A stretch of 64,000 nt of DNA from Streptomyces sp. SID13031. GTDB taxonomy: Bacteria; Actinomycetota; Actinomycetes; Propionibacteriales; Kribbellaceae. Numbering within the stretch: the stretch's first letter is position 1; each line of letters starts with the position of its first letter. The position numbers and the translations under genes were made by a program. The notes beneath the pieces were generated by a model, which was not told the origin of the DNA, did not search any database, and worked only from the letters and a program-made list of their open reading frames with translations. Shown piece by piece: positions 25,107 through 33,667 of the stretch. The stretch lies in assembly GCF_010548305.1 (NCBI RefSeq), contig NZ_JAAGLV010000024.1, positions 1-64,000 of the forward strand, in the 5' to 3' direction.

Positions 25107-25775
25107 ATGGACTCCCGCCTGCCGCTTCTCACTGTTGAGACAGTGATCTTTCCTGGGCTGGTGCTCCCGATCCCGGTCACGGACGTTCAAGGGCGATCGG
25201 TGGTTCGCGATCTGGTCGAGAACGGCGGCGAGATGGTGTGCGGCGCAGTGGCGGTCAGGGACGGGTACGAGCTGGGTGACCGGGTGTTCCGGTCGCTGTA
25301 CGGGACGGGCTGCGCGGCCACGATCTCCGAGATCTCTCTCGACGCCGACGACGACGGCCCGGTCGAGATCACCCTGACCGGCAACCGGCGCTTCAAGGTC
25401 GCCGAGCTCGACAGCGGTGGCGACTACCTGGTCGCCGATGTCGAGTGGCTCGACGAGGAGCCGGGCGACGACCCCCTCGGCGCCGCGACCGTCGCCGTCG
25501 CGCGCTTCCGCCGGTACGCCGCTGCCGTCACCGAGATCTCCCAGCCCGGCCTGCGCATCGGCTCACTCCCCGACGACCCGGGCACCCTCTCGTACCTGAT
25601 CTCCGCCGCGATGACGCTGGTGACCCCCGACCGCCAGAAGTTGCTGGAAGCCCTCGACACCACCACCCGCCTGGCCCAGCTCGTCGGCCTCCTCGACACC
25701 GAGCTCTCCGCAATCACCGCCCTCCCCTCGCTCCCCGCCGTCGACCTCGCCTGGTCGGACATGTCCCCCAACTGA
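25107..25775 (+). CDS. LON substrate-binding-domain protein
   Basis: The 222-residue protein resembles the N-terminal LON (PUA-like) domain of Lon proteases without any ATPase or protease part. It starts with RLPLLTVETVIFPGLVLPIPV and has GTGCAATISEI and GNRRFKVAELD in the core, then a helical tail. Stand-alone LON proteins are common in actinobacteria, with no settled role. It is divergent from hisD. A GTG at 25083 would add eight residues, but the ATG at 25107 fits the family start better. Confidence 0.85.
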   Translation: MDSRLPLLTVETVIFPGLVLPIPVTDVQGRSVVRDLVENGGEMVCGAVAVRDGYELGDRVFRSLYGTGCAATISEISLDADDDGPVEITLTGNRRFKVAELDSGGDYLVADVEWLDEEPGDDPLGAATVAVARFRRYAAAVTEISQPGLRIGSLPDDPGTLSYLISAAMTLVTPDRQKLLEALDTTTRLAQLVGLLDTELSAITALPSLPAVDLAWSDMSPN

Positions 25776-25776
25776 G

Positions 25777-26160
25777 ATGGCCGTAGAGCCACCGGAATTG
25801 CAGACAGCCACCACCCTCCTCCTGGCCGCAGTCAAAGCCGGCTGGCAACCGACCGACACCGACCAGCACTGGCTGGGCCAGGTCGTCTACACCTGCGGCA
25901 CCTACCTGAACCTGGACGGCGAGTGGACCGCGGGCCACTTCGACGTCTACCAACACGGCGTCGAGATCGAGTCCGACATCGCCGACATCTACCTGGTCGT
26001 CACCACCGCCTTCACCCAGGCCCTGGCCGCCGACCTCTCTCCCCCGGTCCGCACGCTCCTCCAACTCGCCGCCGACTGGGAACCCCAACCCCACTCCGAC
26101 TGGACCCCCTGGAAACAAGCCGCCTGGTCCCTGATCCCCGACGAACACAACCCGTACTGA
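25777..26160 (+). CDS. Hypothetical protein
   Basis: The 127-residue acidic, Trp-rich protein (WQPTDTDQHWLGQVVYTCGTYL, WEPQPHSDWTPWKQAAWSLIP) has no signal peptide, membrane segment or recognised motif. It starts one base after the LON-domain gene stop, so the two are likely co-translated. Codon use matches its neighbours, so I take it as real. Function unknown. Confidence 0.6.
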   Translation: MAVEPPELQTATTLLLAAVKAGWQPTDTDQHWLGQVVYTCGTYLNLDGEWTAGHFDVYQHGVEIESDIADIYLVVTTAFTQALAADLSPPVRTLLQLAADWEPQPHSDWTPWKQAAWSLIPDEHNPY

Positions 26161-26240
26161 TCACCGGGTCGTCGATCGCATCCCGGCGACCTAGAGCTAT
26201 TCCTTGACGCGAATATTCTTCGTGGTGAATGATTTGGGTC

Positions 26241-27086
26241 ATGGACGCACTGCTTACCGCCCTTGCCGACCCGGCTCGCTGGCGGCTGGTGAAACTGTTG
26301 GCTGAGCGGCCGCGGTCGGTTGGGGTTCTTGCTCAGCTGGCTGGGGCGCGGCAGCCGCAGACGACCAAGCATCTGCAGACTCTCGAGCGGGCTGGGGTGG
26401 TGATTTCCCGGCGCACTGGGCAGCGGCGCGTTTACGCTCTCGAGGCCGGCCCGCTGCGGGAATTGGCGGCTGCGCTCAACCAGCTTGCCGACTCAGCCGA
26501 TCAGGGCGGCGGGTCGCGGGAAGCCTTCGATCGCCACCGGATCAGCCTTGACGCTGAGCGGCTGGCCGCAGAGACCGCGGGGTGGGCCGACGGGCGATCC
26601 TTCCAGTTTCTCCGGTCACTGACGGCCCAGCCCGCGGTCGTTTGGCGCTACCTGACGGAGACCGATCTGCTCGCTCGATGGTGGGCGCCTGACGACCTCA
26701 GGGTTTCGGAGCTTGTCTTCGAGGCGCGACCGGGTGGGCGGGTGGTTCTGGAGTATCGCGACGCCGAGGACGTCGACGGCTCCGATCTGGTCGCCGGGCG
26801 CTCCGAAGGCGTTGTCACCGACGCGCGGCCAGGAGAGCACCTCGCCTACCGCAACTCCCCCGTGCTTCCCGACGGGAGTACCGCCTTCACGGCCCACCTC
26901 GAGTTCGACCTTCAGCTCACCGAGGCCGGTACAGACCTCGCCGTCCACTTCCGGGTCACCGACAGCACGGTCGACTCCGCTGACTTCATCGCCGGGATCG
27001 AGCTCGGCTTCGGCCAGAGCCTCGACAAGCTCGCGGCGACCCTCGCCGCCGCATCGAACGACATCACCCCGAGGAGCACGAAGTGA
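26241..27086 (+). CDS. ArsR-type HTH fused to an SRPBCC (AHSA1-like) domain
   Basis: The 281-residue protein begins with an ArsR winged helix (ALADPARWRLVKLLAERPRSVGVLAQLAG, then QTTKHLQTLERAGVVISRRTGQRRVYAL). It ends with an activator-of-Hsp90-homologue-like SRPBCC ligand pocket (TAQPAVVWRYLTETDLLARWWAP, FEARPGGRVVLEY, GQSLDKLAATL). Both domains are commonly encoded side by side; here they are fused, giving a repressor with a built-in small-molecule sensor (inference). It overlaps the downstream reductase by GTGA. The palindrome gaatattc just upstream may be part of its operator. Confidence 0.85.
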   Translation: MDALLTALADPARWRLVKLLAERPRSVGVLAQLAGARQPQTTKHLQTLERAGVVISRRTGQRRVYALEAGPLRELAAALNQLADSADQGGGSREAFDRHRISLDAERLAAETAGWADGRSFQFLRSLTAQPAVVWRYLTETDLLARWWAPDDLRVSELVFEARPGGRVVLEYRDAEDVDGSDLVAGRSEGVVTDARPGEHLAYRNSPVLPDGSTAFTAHLEFDLQLTEAGTDLAVHFRVTDSTVDSADFIAGIELGFGQSLDKLAATLAAASNDITPRSTK

Positions 27087-27673
27087 CCGACCGCATCGTG
27101 ACCGCGAACCTGTCCCTGTCCCTCGACGGCCGCTACAAGGGCCCCGGCGGGGCGTACGACCTGGGCGCGATCGTCCCGTACGCGACCACCGACGTCGCGC
27201 GCGATCACCTGAGCCGCATCTGGGAGAACGCGACCACCGCCGTACTGGGCCGCCTGAATGCCGAAGGATTCCTGGGGTTCTGGCCGACGATCATCGACAA
27301 CGAAGACGCCGATCCGCGGGATCGCGGTTATGCGCAGTGGCTGGTCGACACCGAGAAGGTCGTCTTCTCGACCACGTTGACCGAGGCGCCCTGGGAGCGC
27401 ACCCGTCTGGTGAACGCGCCTGCTACCGACGTCATCACCGAGCTCAAGAGCACTGGCGAAGGCGAGATCCTCGTCAACAGCAGCGCCAGCATCATCAAGG
27501 CGCTCCTCGCCGCCGACCTGCTCGACCGGCTGTACCTGATGATCACGCCCGAGATCGCGGGCGGCGGCCGGCGGCTGTTCGACGACGGCCTGCCAAGCAC
27601 CAAATGGACGGTCACCCACCAGGAAACGGGCGATCTCGGCGAGCTCGCGCTGGTGTACGACCGTACCCGGTAG
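27083..27673 (+). CDS. RibD C-terminal/dihydrofolate reductase-like protein
   Basis: The 196-residue protein matches the RibD_C/DHFR-like fold. It has TANLSLSLDGRYKGPGGAYD at the start, VLGRLNAEGF, VVFSTTLTEAPWERTRLV, the GEGEILVNSSASIIKALLAADLLDRLYLMITPEIAGGG block seen in NADPH-using family members, and a RLFDDGLP end. Family members are usually uncharacterised reductases and rarely true DHFRs. It is co-translated with the ArsR-SRPBCC regulator, which may control it. Confidence 0.85.
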   Translation: MTDRIVTANLSLSLDGRYKGPGGAYDLGAIVPYATTDVARDHLSRIWENATTAVLGRLNAEGFLGFWPTIIDNEDADPRDRGYAQWLVDTEKVVFSTTLTEAPWERTRLVNAPATDVITELKSTGEGEILVNSSASIIKALLAADLLDRLYLMITPEIAGGGRRLFDDGLPSTKWTVTHQETGDLGELALVYDRTR

Positions 27674-27705
27674 AGAATTGAATCCCAGCGCGGTATGGTT
27701 TTGGT

Positions 27706-27942
27706 ATGAGTAAGCAGATCACGGTGCGCCTGCCGGACGAACTCGTCGAGTTCATGGACCGGCTGGTCGATGACAACAAGGCGTCCAGCCGGGCGTCGGT
27801 GGTCGCGCGCGCGATGGAGCGGGAGCGGCGGCGCGAGCTGGCCGAGCGGGACGCGGCCATCCTCGCGGCCCACGGTGGCTACGACGATCTCGACGGGCTG
27901 GCGGTCGCCGCCGGCGGGACTGTGCTGGCCGACCTCGACTGA
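27706..27942 (+). CDS. Ribbon-helix-helix antitoxin of a MazEF-type pair
   Basis: The 78-residue protein starts KQITVRLPDELVEFMDRLVDD, a ribbon-helix-helix DNA-binding motif, followed by a charged Arg/Glu helix and an acidic tail likely to neutralise the toxin. Its stop overlaps the toxin ATG (TGATG). It probably autorepresses the pair. This arrangement is typical of actinobacterial type II modules. Confidence 0.85.
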   Translation: MSKQITVRLPDELVEFMDRLVDDNKASSRASVVARAMERERRRELAERDAAILAAHGGYDDLDGLAVAAGGTVLADLD

Positions 27943-28250
27943 TGCGGGCGCTGCACATCGCGCGGCTGGACAAGCCGCGCCCGGTCGTGGTCCTGACGCG
28001 TGAGCTGATCAGGCCGCGCCTGACCAACGTCACCGTCGCCCCGATCACGAGCACGATCCGCGGCCTGTCGACCGAAGTGCTGGTTGGCGCCCAGAACGGT
28101 CTGGATCACCCCAGCGCGATCAGCTGCGACAACATCCAGACCATCCCGAAACTCCAGCTCGGCCGCCTGATCGGCTACCTCCTCCCCGACCAGGAACTAG
28201 CCCTGGCCGAGGCAATCACCCTCGCCTTCGACCTCGAGCTCGCCCTCTGA
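27942..28250 (+). CDS. mazF: MazF/PemK-family toxin
   Basis: The 102-residue protein shows the MazF core: LDKPRPVVVLTREL, then TNVTVAPITSTIRGLSTEVLVG and the SAISCDNIQTIPKLQLGRLIGYL block. MazF proteins cut single-stranded mRNA at short motifs. The RPVVVLTRE segment and the SCDNIQTI segment hold the usual catalytic positions. It is complete and paired with an intact antitoxin, so probably functional. Cleavage specificity cannot be told. Confidence 0.88.
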   Translation: MRALHIARLDKPRPVVVLTRELIRPRLTNVTVAPITSTIRGLSTEVLVGAQNGLDHPSAISCDNIQTIPKLQLGRLIGYLLPDQELALAEAITLAFDLELAL

Positions 28251-28255
28251 AGCGC

Positions 28256-28314
28256 ACTTGGTGCACGACCTGAGCGTTTCGGCCCCGCCAGAACGCTCAG
28301 GTGGTGCACAAAGT
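28256..28314. terminator. Long bidirectional terminator between mazF and ilvD
   Basis: The 18-base arms 28261-28278 and 28292-28309 pair with one mismatch around a 13-base loop. Flanking bases extend the stem by up to five more positions with one further mismatch. It sits between two convergent genes, so it can stop transcription from both sides. Confidence 0.75.
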
Positions 28315-28319
28315 GGGGC

Positions 28320-30170
28320 TTAGCCGAGCTTCGTGACGTCGCGGACTGCGCCCTTGTCGGCGCTGGTGGCCATGGCGGCGTAGGCGCGGAGGGCTGCCGA
28401 GACCTTGCGCTCGCGAGCGCGAGGGGCGTAGACGCCACCCAGGGCCTCGCGGCGAGTAGCCAGTACTTCGTCTGGGACCAGGAGGTCGATGGAGCGGCCG
28501 GGGATGTCGATGCGGATCCGGTCGCCGTCCTCGACGAGGGCGATCGTGCCGCCGGACGCCGCCTCCGGGGAGGCGTGGCCGATGGAGAGGCCCGACGTAC
28601 CACCGGAGAAGCGGCCGTCGGTGACCAGCGCGCAGACCTTGCCCAGGCCGCGGCCCTTGAGGAAGGACGTCGGGTAGAGCATCTCCTGCATGCCGGGCCC
28701 GCCCTTGGGACCCTCGTACCGGATCACGACCACGTCGCCGGGCTGGATGGCCTTGGCGAGAATCTTCTCGACCGCCTCCTCCTGCGACTCGCAGACGACG
28801 GCCGGGCCCTCGAAGGTCCAGATCGACTCATCGACGCCGGCCGTCTTCACCACGCAGCCGTCGAGTGCCAGGTTGCCCTTCAGCACCGCCAGGCCGCCGT
28901 CGACGGAGTACGCGTGCTCGAGGTCGCGGATGCAGCCGCCGGCGGCGTCGGTGTCGAGCGTCTCCCAGCGCTCGGACTGCGAGAACGCCGTCGCCGACCG
29001 CTTGCAGCCGGGCGCCGCGTGCCAGAGCTCGACCGCCTCGGCCGAGGGCGAACCGCTACGGACATCCCAGTTCTTCAGCCACTCGTCGATCGAGCCACTG
29101 TGCACGGTGTAGATGTCCTCGTTCAGCAACCCGGCGCGGTACAGCTCGCCGAGGATCGCCGGGATGCCGCCCGCGCGGTGCACGTCCTCCATGTAGTACG
29201 TGCCGCCGGGCGCGACGTTCGGCGCGACCTTGGCCAGGCAGGGCACCCGACGGGAGACGGCGTTGATGGCGTCCAGGTCGAAGTCGATCTCGGCCTCCTG
29301 GGCGGCCGCGAGCAGATGCAGGATCGTGTTCGTCGACCCGCCCATCGCGATGTCGAGCGCCATCGCGTTCTCGAACGCGGCGCGGGAGGCGACGGTCCGC
29401 GGCAGCACGGTCTCGTCGTCGGTCTCGTAGTACCGCTTGGTGATCTCGACGACCGTCCGGCCGGCGTTCTCGTACAGGGCCTTGCGGGCGGTGTGGGTGG
29501 CGAGCACCGAGCCGTTGCCCGGCAGCGCCAGGCCGATCGCCTCGGCCAGGCAGTTCATCGAGTTCGCGGTGAACATGCCCGAGCACGAACCGCAGGTCGG
29601 GCAGGCGTTCTCCTCGATCCGCAGGATGTCCTCGTCGGAGACGTTCTCGTTGACCGCCTCGGACATCGCGTCGATCAGGTCCAGCTTGCGCACGGTGCCG
29701 TCGACGAGCGTCGCCCGGCCGGCCTCCATCGGGCCGCCGGAGACGAACACGGTCGGGATGTTCAGCCGGAGCGCGGCCATCAGCATGCCCGGGGTGATCT
29801 TGTCGCAGTTGGAGATGCAGATCAGCGCGTCGGCGCAGTGCGCCTCGACCATGTACTCGACCGAGTCGGCGATCAGGTCGCGCGACGGCAGGCTGTAGAG
29901 CATCCCGCCGTGGCCCATCGCGATGCCGTCGTCGACCGCGATCGTGTTGAACTCACGGGCGATCCCGCCGGCCGCGTGGATCGCCTCGGAGACGATCCGG
30001 CCGACCGGCTGCAGGTGGGTGTGCCCCGGGACGAACTCGGTGAAGCTGTTCGCCACCGCGATGATCGGCTTGCCGAAGTCCTCTCTGGCGACGCCGGAGG
30101 CCATCATGAGGGCGCGGGCGCCTGCCATGTTGCGGCCGTGGGTGACGGTACGGGACCTCAGTTCAGGCAC
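28320..30170 (-). CDS. ilvD: Dihydroxy-acid dehydratase IlvD
   Basis: The 616-residue iron-sulfur enzyme catalyses the third step of branched-chain amino acid synthesis. Cluster-binding cysteines appear in CISNCDKITPGM and CPTCGSCSGMFTANSMNCL. The block DGRFSGGTSGLSIGHASPEAASGG carries the conserved C-terminal signature. The GTG at 30170 is preceded by GGAGAG. It stands alone, not in an ilv cluster, and converges on the MazEF pair. Confidence 0.97.
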   Translation of the reverse strand: MPELRSRTVTHGRNMAGARALMMASGVAREDFGKPIIAVANSFTEFVPGHTHLQPVGRIVSEAIHAAGGIAREFNTIAVDDGIAMGHGGMLYSLPSRDLIADSVEYMVEAHCADALICISNCDKITPGMLMAALRLNIPTVFVSGGPMEAGRATLVDGTVRKLDLIDAMSEAVNENVSDEDILRIEENACPTCGSCSGMFTANSMNCLAEAIGLALPGNGSVLATHTARKALYENAGRTVVEITKRYYETDDETVLPRTVASRAAFENAMALDIAMGGSTNTILHLLAAAQEAEIDFDLDAINAVSRRVPCLAKVAPNVAPGGTYYMEDVHRAGGIPAILGELYRAGLLNEDIYTVHSGSIDEWLKNWDVRSGSPSAEAVELWHAAPGCKRSATAFSQSERWETLDTDAAGGCIRDLEHAYSVDGGLAVLKGNLALDGCVVKTAGVDESIWTFEGPAVVCESQEEAVEKILAKAIQPGDVVVIRYEGPKGGPGMQEMLYPTSFLKGRGLGKVCALVTDGRFSGGTSGLSIGHASPEAASGGTIALVEDGDRIRIDIPGRSIDLLVPDEVLATRREALGGVYAPRARERKVSAALRAYAAMATSADKGAVRDVTKLG

Positions 30171-30303
30171 GACGATCTCTCCAAATTCGCAGCGAACAAC
30201 TCCTTAGCATGGTGCCACTTGCGGTCCAGATGCCGAAACGCCGGTCCCGTATGACGGATGGCCAGGGCCGGATCACGGGCCGGCCGGCGCGTATCTTGGG
30301 CCC

Positions 30304-31236
30304 ATGGACGACCCCGAGCTGGTACGAGCGGCGCAGGCCGGCGACGTCAGCGCGCTCGGCCTGCTGCTGGCGCGCCACCGCCCCGGGATGACCGCGGTCG
30401 CGATCAGCCTGCTCGGCTACGGCCACGATGCCGAGGACGCCGTGCAGGAGGCGACGGCGGTCGCGCTGGCCCGGATCGGCGACGTGCGCGACCCGGATGC
30501 GGTCGGCCCGTGGCTTCGCCAGGTGGTTCGCAATGCTTGCCGGATGCAACTACGGACCCGGCGCCCGCTGTCGCTCGACGACCACCTCCTCTCGGTACCA
30601 CCGTCCGCCGAGCCCGATCCGGCCCAGCTACTGGAGCAGCACGCCTCGCGTGACTGGGTCTGGCACGCGCTGGAGCGCCTGTCGCCACCCCTGCGCCTGG
30701 TGGTGATGCTGCGCCACTTCAGCGGCGTTACGGCGTACCAGGACATCGCCGACGCCTGCGGAGTACCGGTCGGCACCGTGCGCAGTCGGCTCTCCGAGGC
30801 GCGCGGGAAACTCTGTGCGAGCCTGCTGGCGACAGCAGATGAGGCGTACGACGACGTGACGGCGCTCGCCGCGGTGCGCCGCCGCGAGGTCGAGGAAACC
30901 CTCGTCGCGGCCGAGCAAGGCACTCTGGCCGAGACGATGCGGGCGTACTGGTCGCCGGAGGCCGAGTTCACCTATTCGAACGGGCACCGGTCGATCGGCC
31001 ACGACGACTTCTTGCGCGGGCTCTACCAAGACATCGACGACGGCGTCCGCGGCCGCGTCACCAACGTGGTGGCCAGCCAAGACCTGTCGATCTGCGAGAT
31101 CGACCTGATCAACCCGCTCGAGAACCCGTTGCACTGTCCCCCGACCGTGGTCTGGGTCCAGCAACTGGAAGCGGGCCGGACCAGCCGGTGCCGGCTGCTC
31201 CACGCCCGCCGGCTGGAGCACACCATCCCGGCGTGA
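30304..31236 (+). CDS. ECF-type RNA polymerase sigma factor with a C-terminal SnoaL-like domain
   Basis: The 310-residue protein has sigma region 2 (LLARHRPGMTAVAISLLGYGHDAEDAVQEATAVAL) and region 4 (RLSPPLRLVVMLRHFSGVTAYQDIADACGVPVGTVRSRLSEAR). About 110 extra residues follow, including TLAETMRAYWSPEAEFTYSNG, which look like an NTF2/SnoaL fold. ECF factors with such tails are common in actinobacteria, where the tail modulates activity in place of an anti-sigma factor. No anti-sigma gene is adjacent. The target promoters are unknown. Confidence 0.88.
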   Translation: MDDPELVRAAQAGDVSALGLLLARHRPGMTAVAISLLGYGHDAEDAVQEATAVALARIGDVRDPDAVGPWLRQVVRNACRMQLRTRRPLSLDDHLLSVPPSAEPDPAQLLEQHASRDWVWHALERLSPPLRLVVMLRHFSGVTAYQDIADACGVPVGTVRSRLSEARGKLCASLLATADEAYDDVTALAAVRRREVEETLVAAEQGTLAETMRAYWSPEAEFTYSNGHRSIGHDDFLRGLYQDIDDGVRGRVTNVVASQDLSICEIDLINPLENPLHCPPTVVWVQQLEAGRTSRCRLLHARRLEHTIPA

Positions 31237-31290
31237 CGCAGGACACATTCAAACGATCGAACTCCGGCTGAGCTCGCGCATCCTGTCCTT

Positions 31291-32316
31291 GTGAGCACCC
31301 TTGACGAGGACAACCCACTGGAACGATTCGCCCTGGCCTCCCGGGCCCGGGAAAGTCTGGCGGCCTGGACCACCGGAGCACAGGTCCTGACGCTGGTCAC
31401 CACCCTGCGGGACCGGGGCTGGACGAAGTTCCTCGCCGAACCGCGCGACCTCGAGACGCTGACCGAGTTCTCCGGTCTCCCGCCGACCCGGCTGGCCGAC
31501 ATCCTGGCGGTGCTCGAGGCGCACGGCATCGTGCGGCAGCAGGACGGGACCGTGCAGCTGACCCGGCAGTTCGAGGCGCTGGCCGCCGCCGACTCCTACA
31601 TTGGCCTGGACGAGCTCCTCGACCAGGCCGAGGTGATGTCGCGGCTGATCCGTACGGCGGCCGAAGACCCCGGCCCGCTGCCGTTGACCGAACCCGATGC
31701 CCTGGTCATCGCGCGTGCCACCGGCGGGAACGCCACCGCGATCACCAGGGCCTTGTACGAGCAGAGCTTCCTGCCGCAGCTGCCCGAGATAACCGAACTG
31801 GTCCGTGGTGAGCGCTGGCTCGACGTCGGCTGTGGTGTCGCCGGGGCAACGCTGACCCTGGCCACGCTGATCCCCGAGTTCCGGGCGGTGGCCATCGAGC
31901 TGGTCCCTATCGTGGCCGCCGAAACGCTCCGCAGGGTGAAGGAGCACGGGGTGGCCGATCGGGTGGACGTCCGCTGTATGGACGCGCGGGATTTCGATGA
32001 GCCGGCCTCGTTCGGCGGCGCTTTCTGGGCCCAGCCGTTCTTCCCCGAGCCGACCCGGGCGGCGACGCTCGCGGTGACCCTGCGATCGCTGAAGCCCGGT
32101 GGCATGCTCTTCGTGCAGGAGATGGAGCCCGAACCGGACGAGGCCCGCCGGCCCGCCTACACCTTGCGGAAGCTCGTCTCCCGGGGCTGGGAGGTTCCGT
32201 TCGGACGGTCCGCCGAAGATCTGGCCGCCGAAGGGCAGGAGGCCGGCTTCGAACTCGTCCGGCTGGCCCAGACCGACTTCGGCCGGATGATCATCCTCCA
32301 GCGGCCGCTGAGCTGA
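31291..32316 (+). CDS. SAM-dependent methyltransferase with N-terminal winged helix
   Basis: The 341-residue protein has an N-terminal winged-helix dimerisation part (LVTTLRDRGWTKFLAEPRDLETLTEFSGLPPTRLADILAVLEAHGIV) like plant-type O-methyltransferases. A Rossmann domain follows with motif I WLDVGCGVAGATLTLATLIP, an acidic AIEL, DVRCMDARDF and LRSLKPGGMLFVQEME. The substrate is unknown. The GTG at 31291 is used. It lies between the sigma factor and an AraC regulator. Confidence 0.82.
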   Translation: MSTLDEDNPLERFALASRARESLAAWTTGAQVLTLVTTLRDRGWTKFLAEPRDLETLTEFSGLPPTRLADILAVLEAHGIVRQQDGTVQLTRQFEALAAADSYIGLDELLDQAEVMSRLIRTAAEDPGPLPLTEPDALVIARATGGNATAITRALYEQSFLPQLPEITELVRGERWLDVGCGVAGATLTLATLIPEFRAVAIELVPIVAAETLRRVKEHGVADRVDVRCMDARDFDEPASFGGAFWAQPFFPEPTRAATLAVTLRSLKPGGMLFVQEMEPEPDEARRPAYTLRKLVSRGWEVPFGRSAEDLAAEGQEAGFELVRLAQTDFGRMIILQRPLS

Positions 32317-32355
32317 TCCACGGCTTTTGTCGGAGGGCACGTCTAGCCTGGATGA

Positions 32356-33198
32356 ATGGAAGGCTTCGAGTATCACGTGCGCAGGGCGCATCCCGCCCTG
32401 CGCCCGTATCTCGGCGACCTCGTCGGCTACGCGTACTACGGCGAGCCGGCGGAGCTGCATCGCGGCCTGCCCTCGCGGTATCTGACGATCGTGATCAGCC
32501 TCGACGAGCCACTCGGGATCGCCTGGCCCGACTCCCCGGTGGAGAAGTTCCAGACCGTCGTCAGCGGACTGCACTCGACGGCGGTACGGATCGGCGACTC
32601 CCCCAATCTGGCAGGCATCCAGCTGGCGCTCACGCCGGAGGGGTCGCGGGCGCTGCTGGGCCTGCCGTCCGGCGAGCTCGCGACCACGATCCTGGACGTC
32701 GACACACTGCTCGGGATACCGGCCCAGGAGGTCGGCGAGCGGCTCCGCGCGACACCGAGCTGGCAGGACCGGTTCGACATCGTGGAGCGGCTACTGCTCG
32801 AAGCCTGGCGCGATGAGCCGATCGGTGAGCCACGCGCCGAGCTCGGCTGGGCGTGGCGGCGATTGTGCGAGACGGCGGGCGGCGTCGGCGTACAGGAGCT
32901 GGCGTCCGAGGTCGGGTGGAGTCGGCGACATCTGACTGAGCAGTTCCGGGTGGAGTATGGGTTGGCCCCGAAGGTTGCTGCGCGGGTGCTGCGGTTCGAG
33001 CAGGCGGTCGGTCGGCTGAAGGCGAGACCACAGACCAGGCTCGCGGATCTCGCGGCCGACCTCGGGTACTCCGATCAGGCGCACCTCACGCGCGAGTGGC
33101 ACGCGATCGCGGGGTGCTCGCCGCGGCAGTGGATCGTCGAGGAGCTCCCATTCGTCCAAGACGACGTCCGGACCGAGGTAGCAGAGTCGGGGGTATGA
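32356..33198 (+). CDS. AraC-family transcriptional regulator
   Basis: The 280-residue protein has an N-terminal ligand-type domain (DLVGYAYYGEPAELHRGLPSRYLTIVISL, with GIQLALTPEGSRALLGLP). The C-terminal double helix-turn-helix includes GVQELASEVGWSRRHLTEQFRVEYGLAPKVAARVLRF and LADLAADLGYSDQAHLTREWHAIAGCSPRQW. Its stop overlaps the VOC gene ATG (ATGA), so it probably regulates that partner. Confidence 0.9.
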   Translation: MEGFEYHVRRAHPALRPYLGDLVGYAYYGEPAELHRGLPSRYLTIVISLDEPLGIAWPDSPVEKFQTVVSGLHSTAVRIGDSPNLAGIQLALTPEGSRALLGLPSGELATTILDVDTLLGIPAQEVGERLRATPSWQDRFDIVERLLLEAWRDEPIGEPRAELGWAWRRLCETAGGVGVQELASEVGWSRRHLTEQFRVEYGLAPKVAARVLRFEQAVGRLKARPQTRLADLAADLGYSDQAHLTREWHAIAGCSPRQWIVEELPFVQDDVRTEVAESGV

Positions 33199-33641
33199 AC
33201 ACGACAACGAACGGCACCGTGATCGGGGTCTGGCCGACGCTGGTCTACCGCGACGGTCAGGCCGCATTGAAGTTCCTCACCGAAGGGCTGGGGTTCACCC
33301 TGGTCGCCTCCCACCCCGGCGTGGCGGAGGGGTCGATCGCGCACGCCGAGCTGACCTGGCCGGCCGGTGGCGGCGTGATGGTCAGCTCGCTCGACCGCAA
33401 CGCCGAGCCGAACGAGTTCGACCAGCTGGCCGGGCAGATCGCCTCGGTCTACCTGGTCTGCGACGACCCCGACGCCGTGTGGCCGACAGCGATGGCGGCG
33501 GGCGCGACGGTAGTACGGGAGAAGCGCAAAGAGGACTACGGGTCGTACGGGTTCAGCGTGGCCGATCCGGAGGGCAATGTGTGGAGTATCGGCACCTATC
33601 GCGGCGAGATCGGCGCGTTGTCCACAGGGGGCGAACAGTGA
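33195..33641 (+). CDS. VOC-superfamily (glyoxalase/bleomycin-resistance-type) protein
   Basis: The 148-residue protein carries a paired beta-alpha-beta VOC fold: WPTLVYRDGQAALKFLTEGLGFTLVASHPG at the start and YGSYGFSVADPEGNVWSIGTYRG at the end. The ATG at 33195 is chosen over an upstream in-frame start because it overlaps the AraC stop and begins the fold directly. It is too general a family for a substrate to be named. Confidence 0.85.
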   Translation: MNTTTNGTVIGVWPTLVYRDGQAALKFLTEGLGFTLVASHPGVAEGSIAHAELTWPAGGGVMVSSLDRNAEPNEFDQLAGQIASVYLVCDDPDAVWPTAMAAGATVVREKRKEDYGSYGFSVADPEGNVWSIGTYRGEIGALSTGGEQ

Positions 33642-33667
33642 CTGCGGGAACTCCGTAGAATCGCCGG

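Noticed and set aside
25777..33641. Genomic island or prophage
   Set aside because: The region is a mixture of accessory genes with no integrase, phage genes, attachment repeats or clear shift in codon use.
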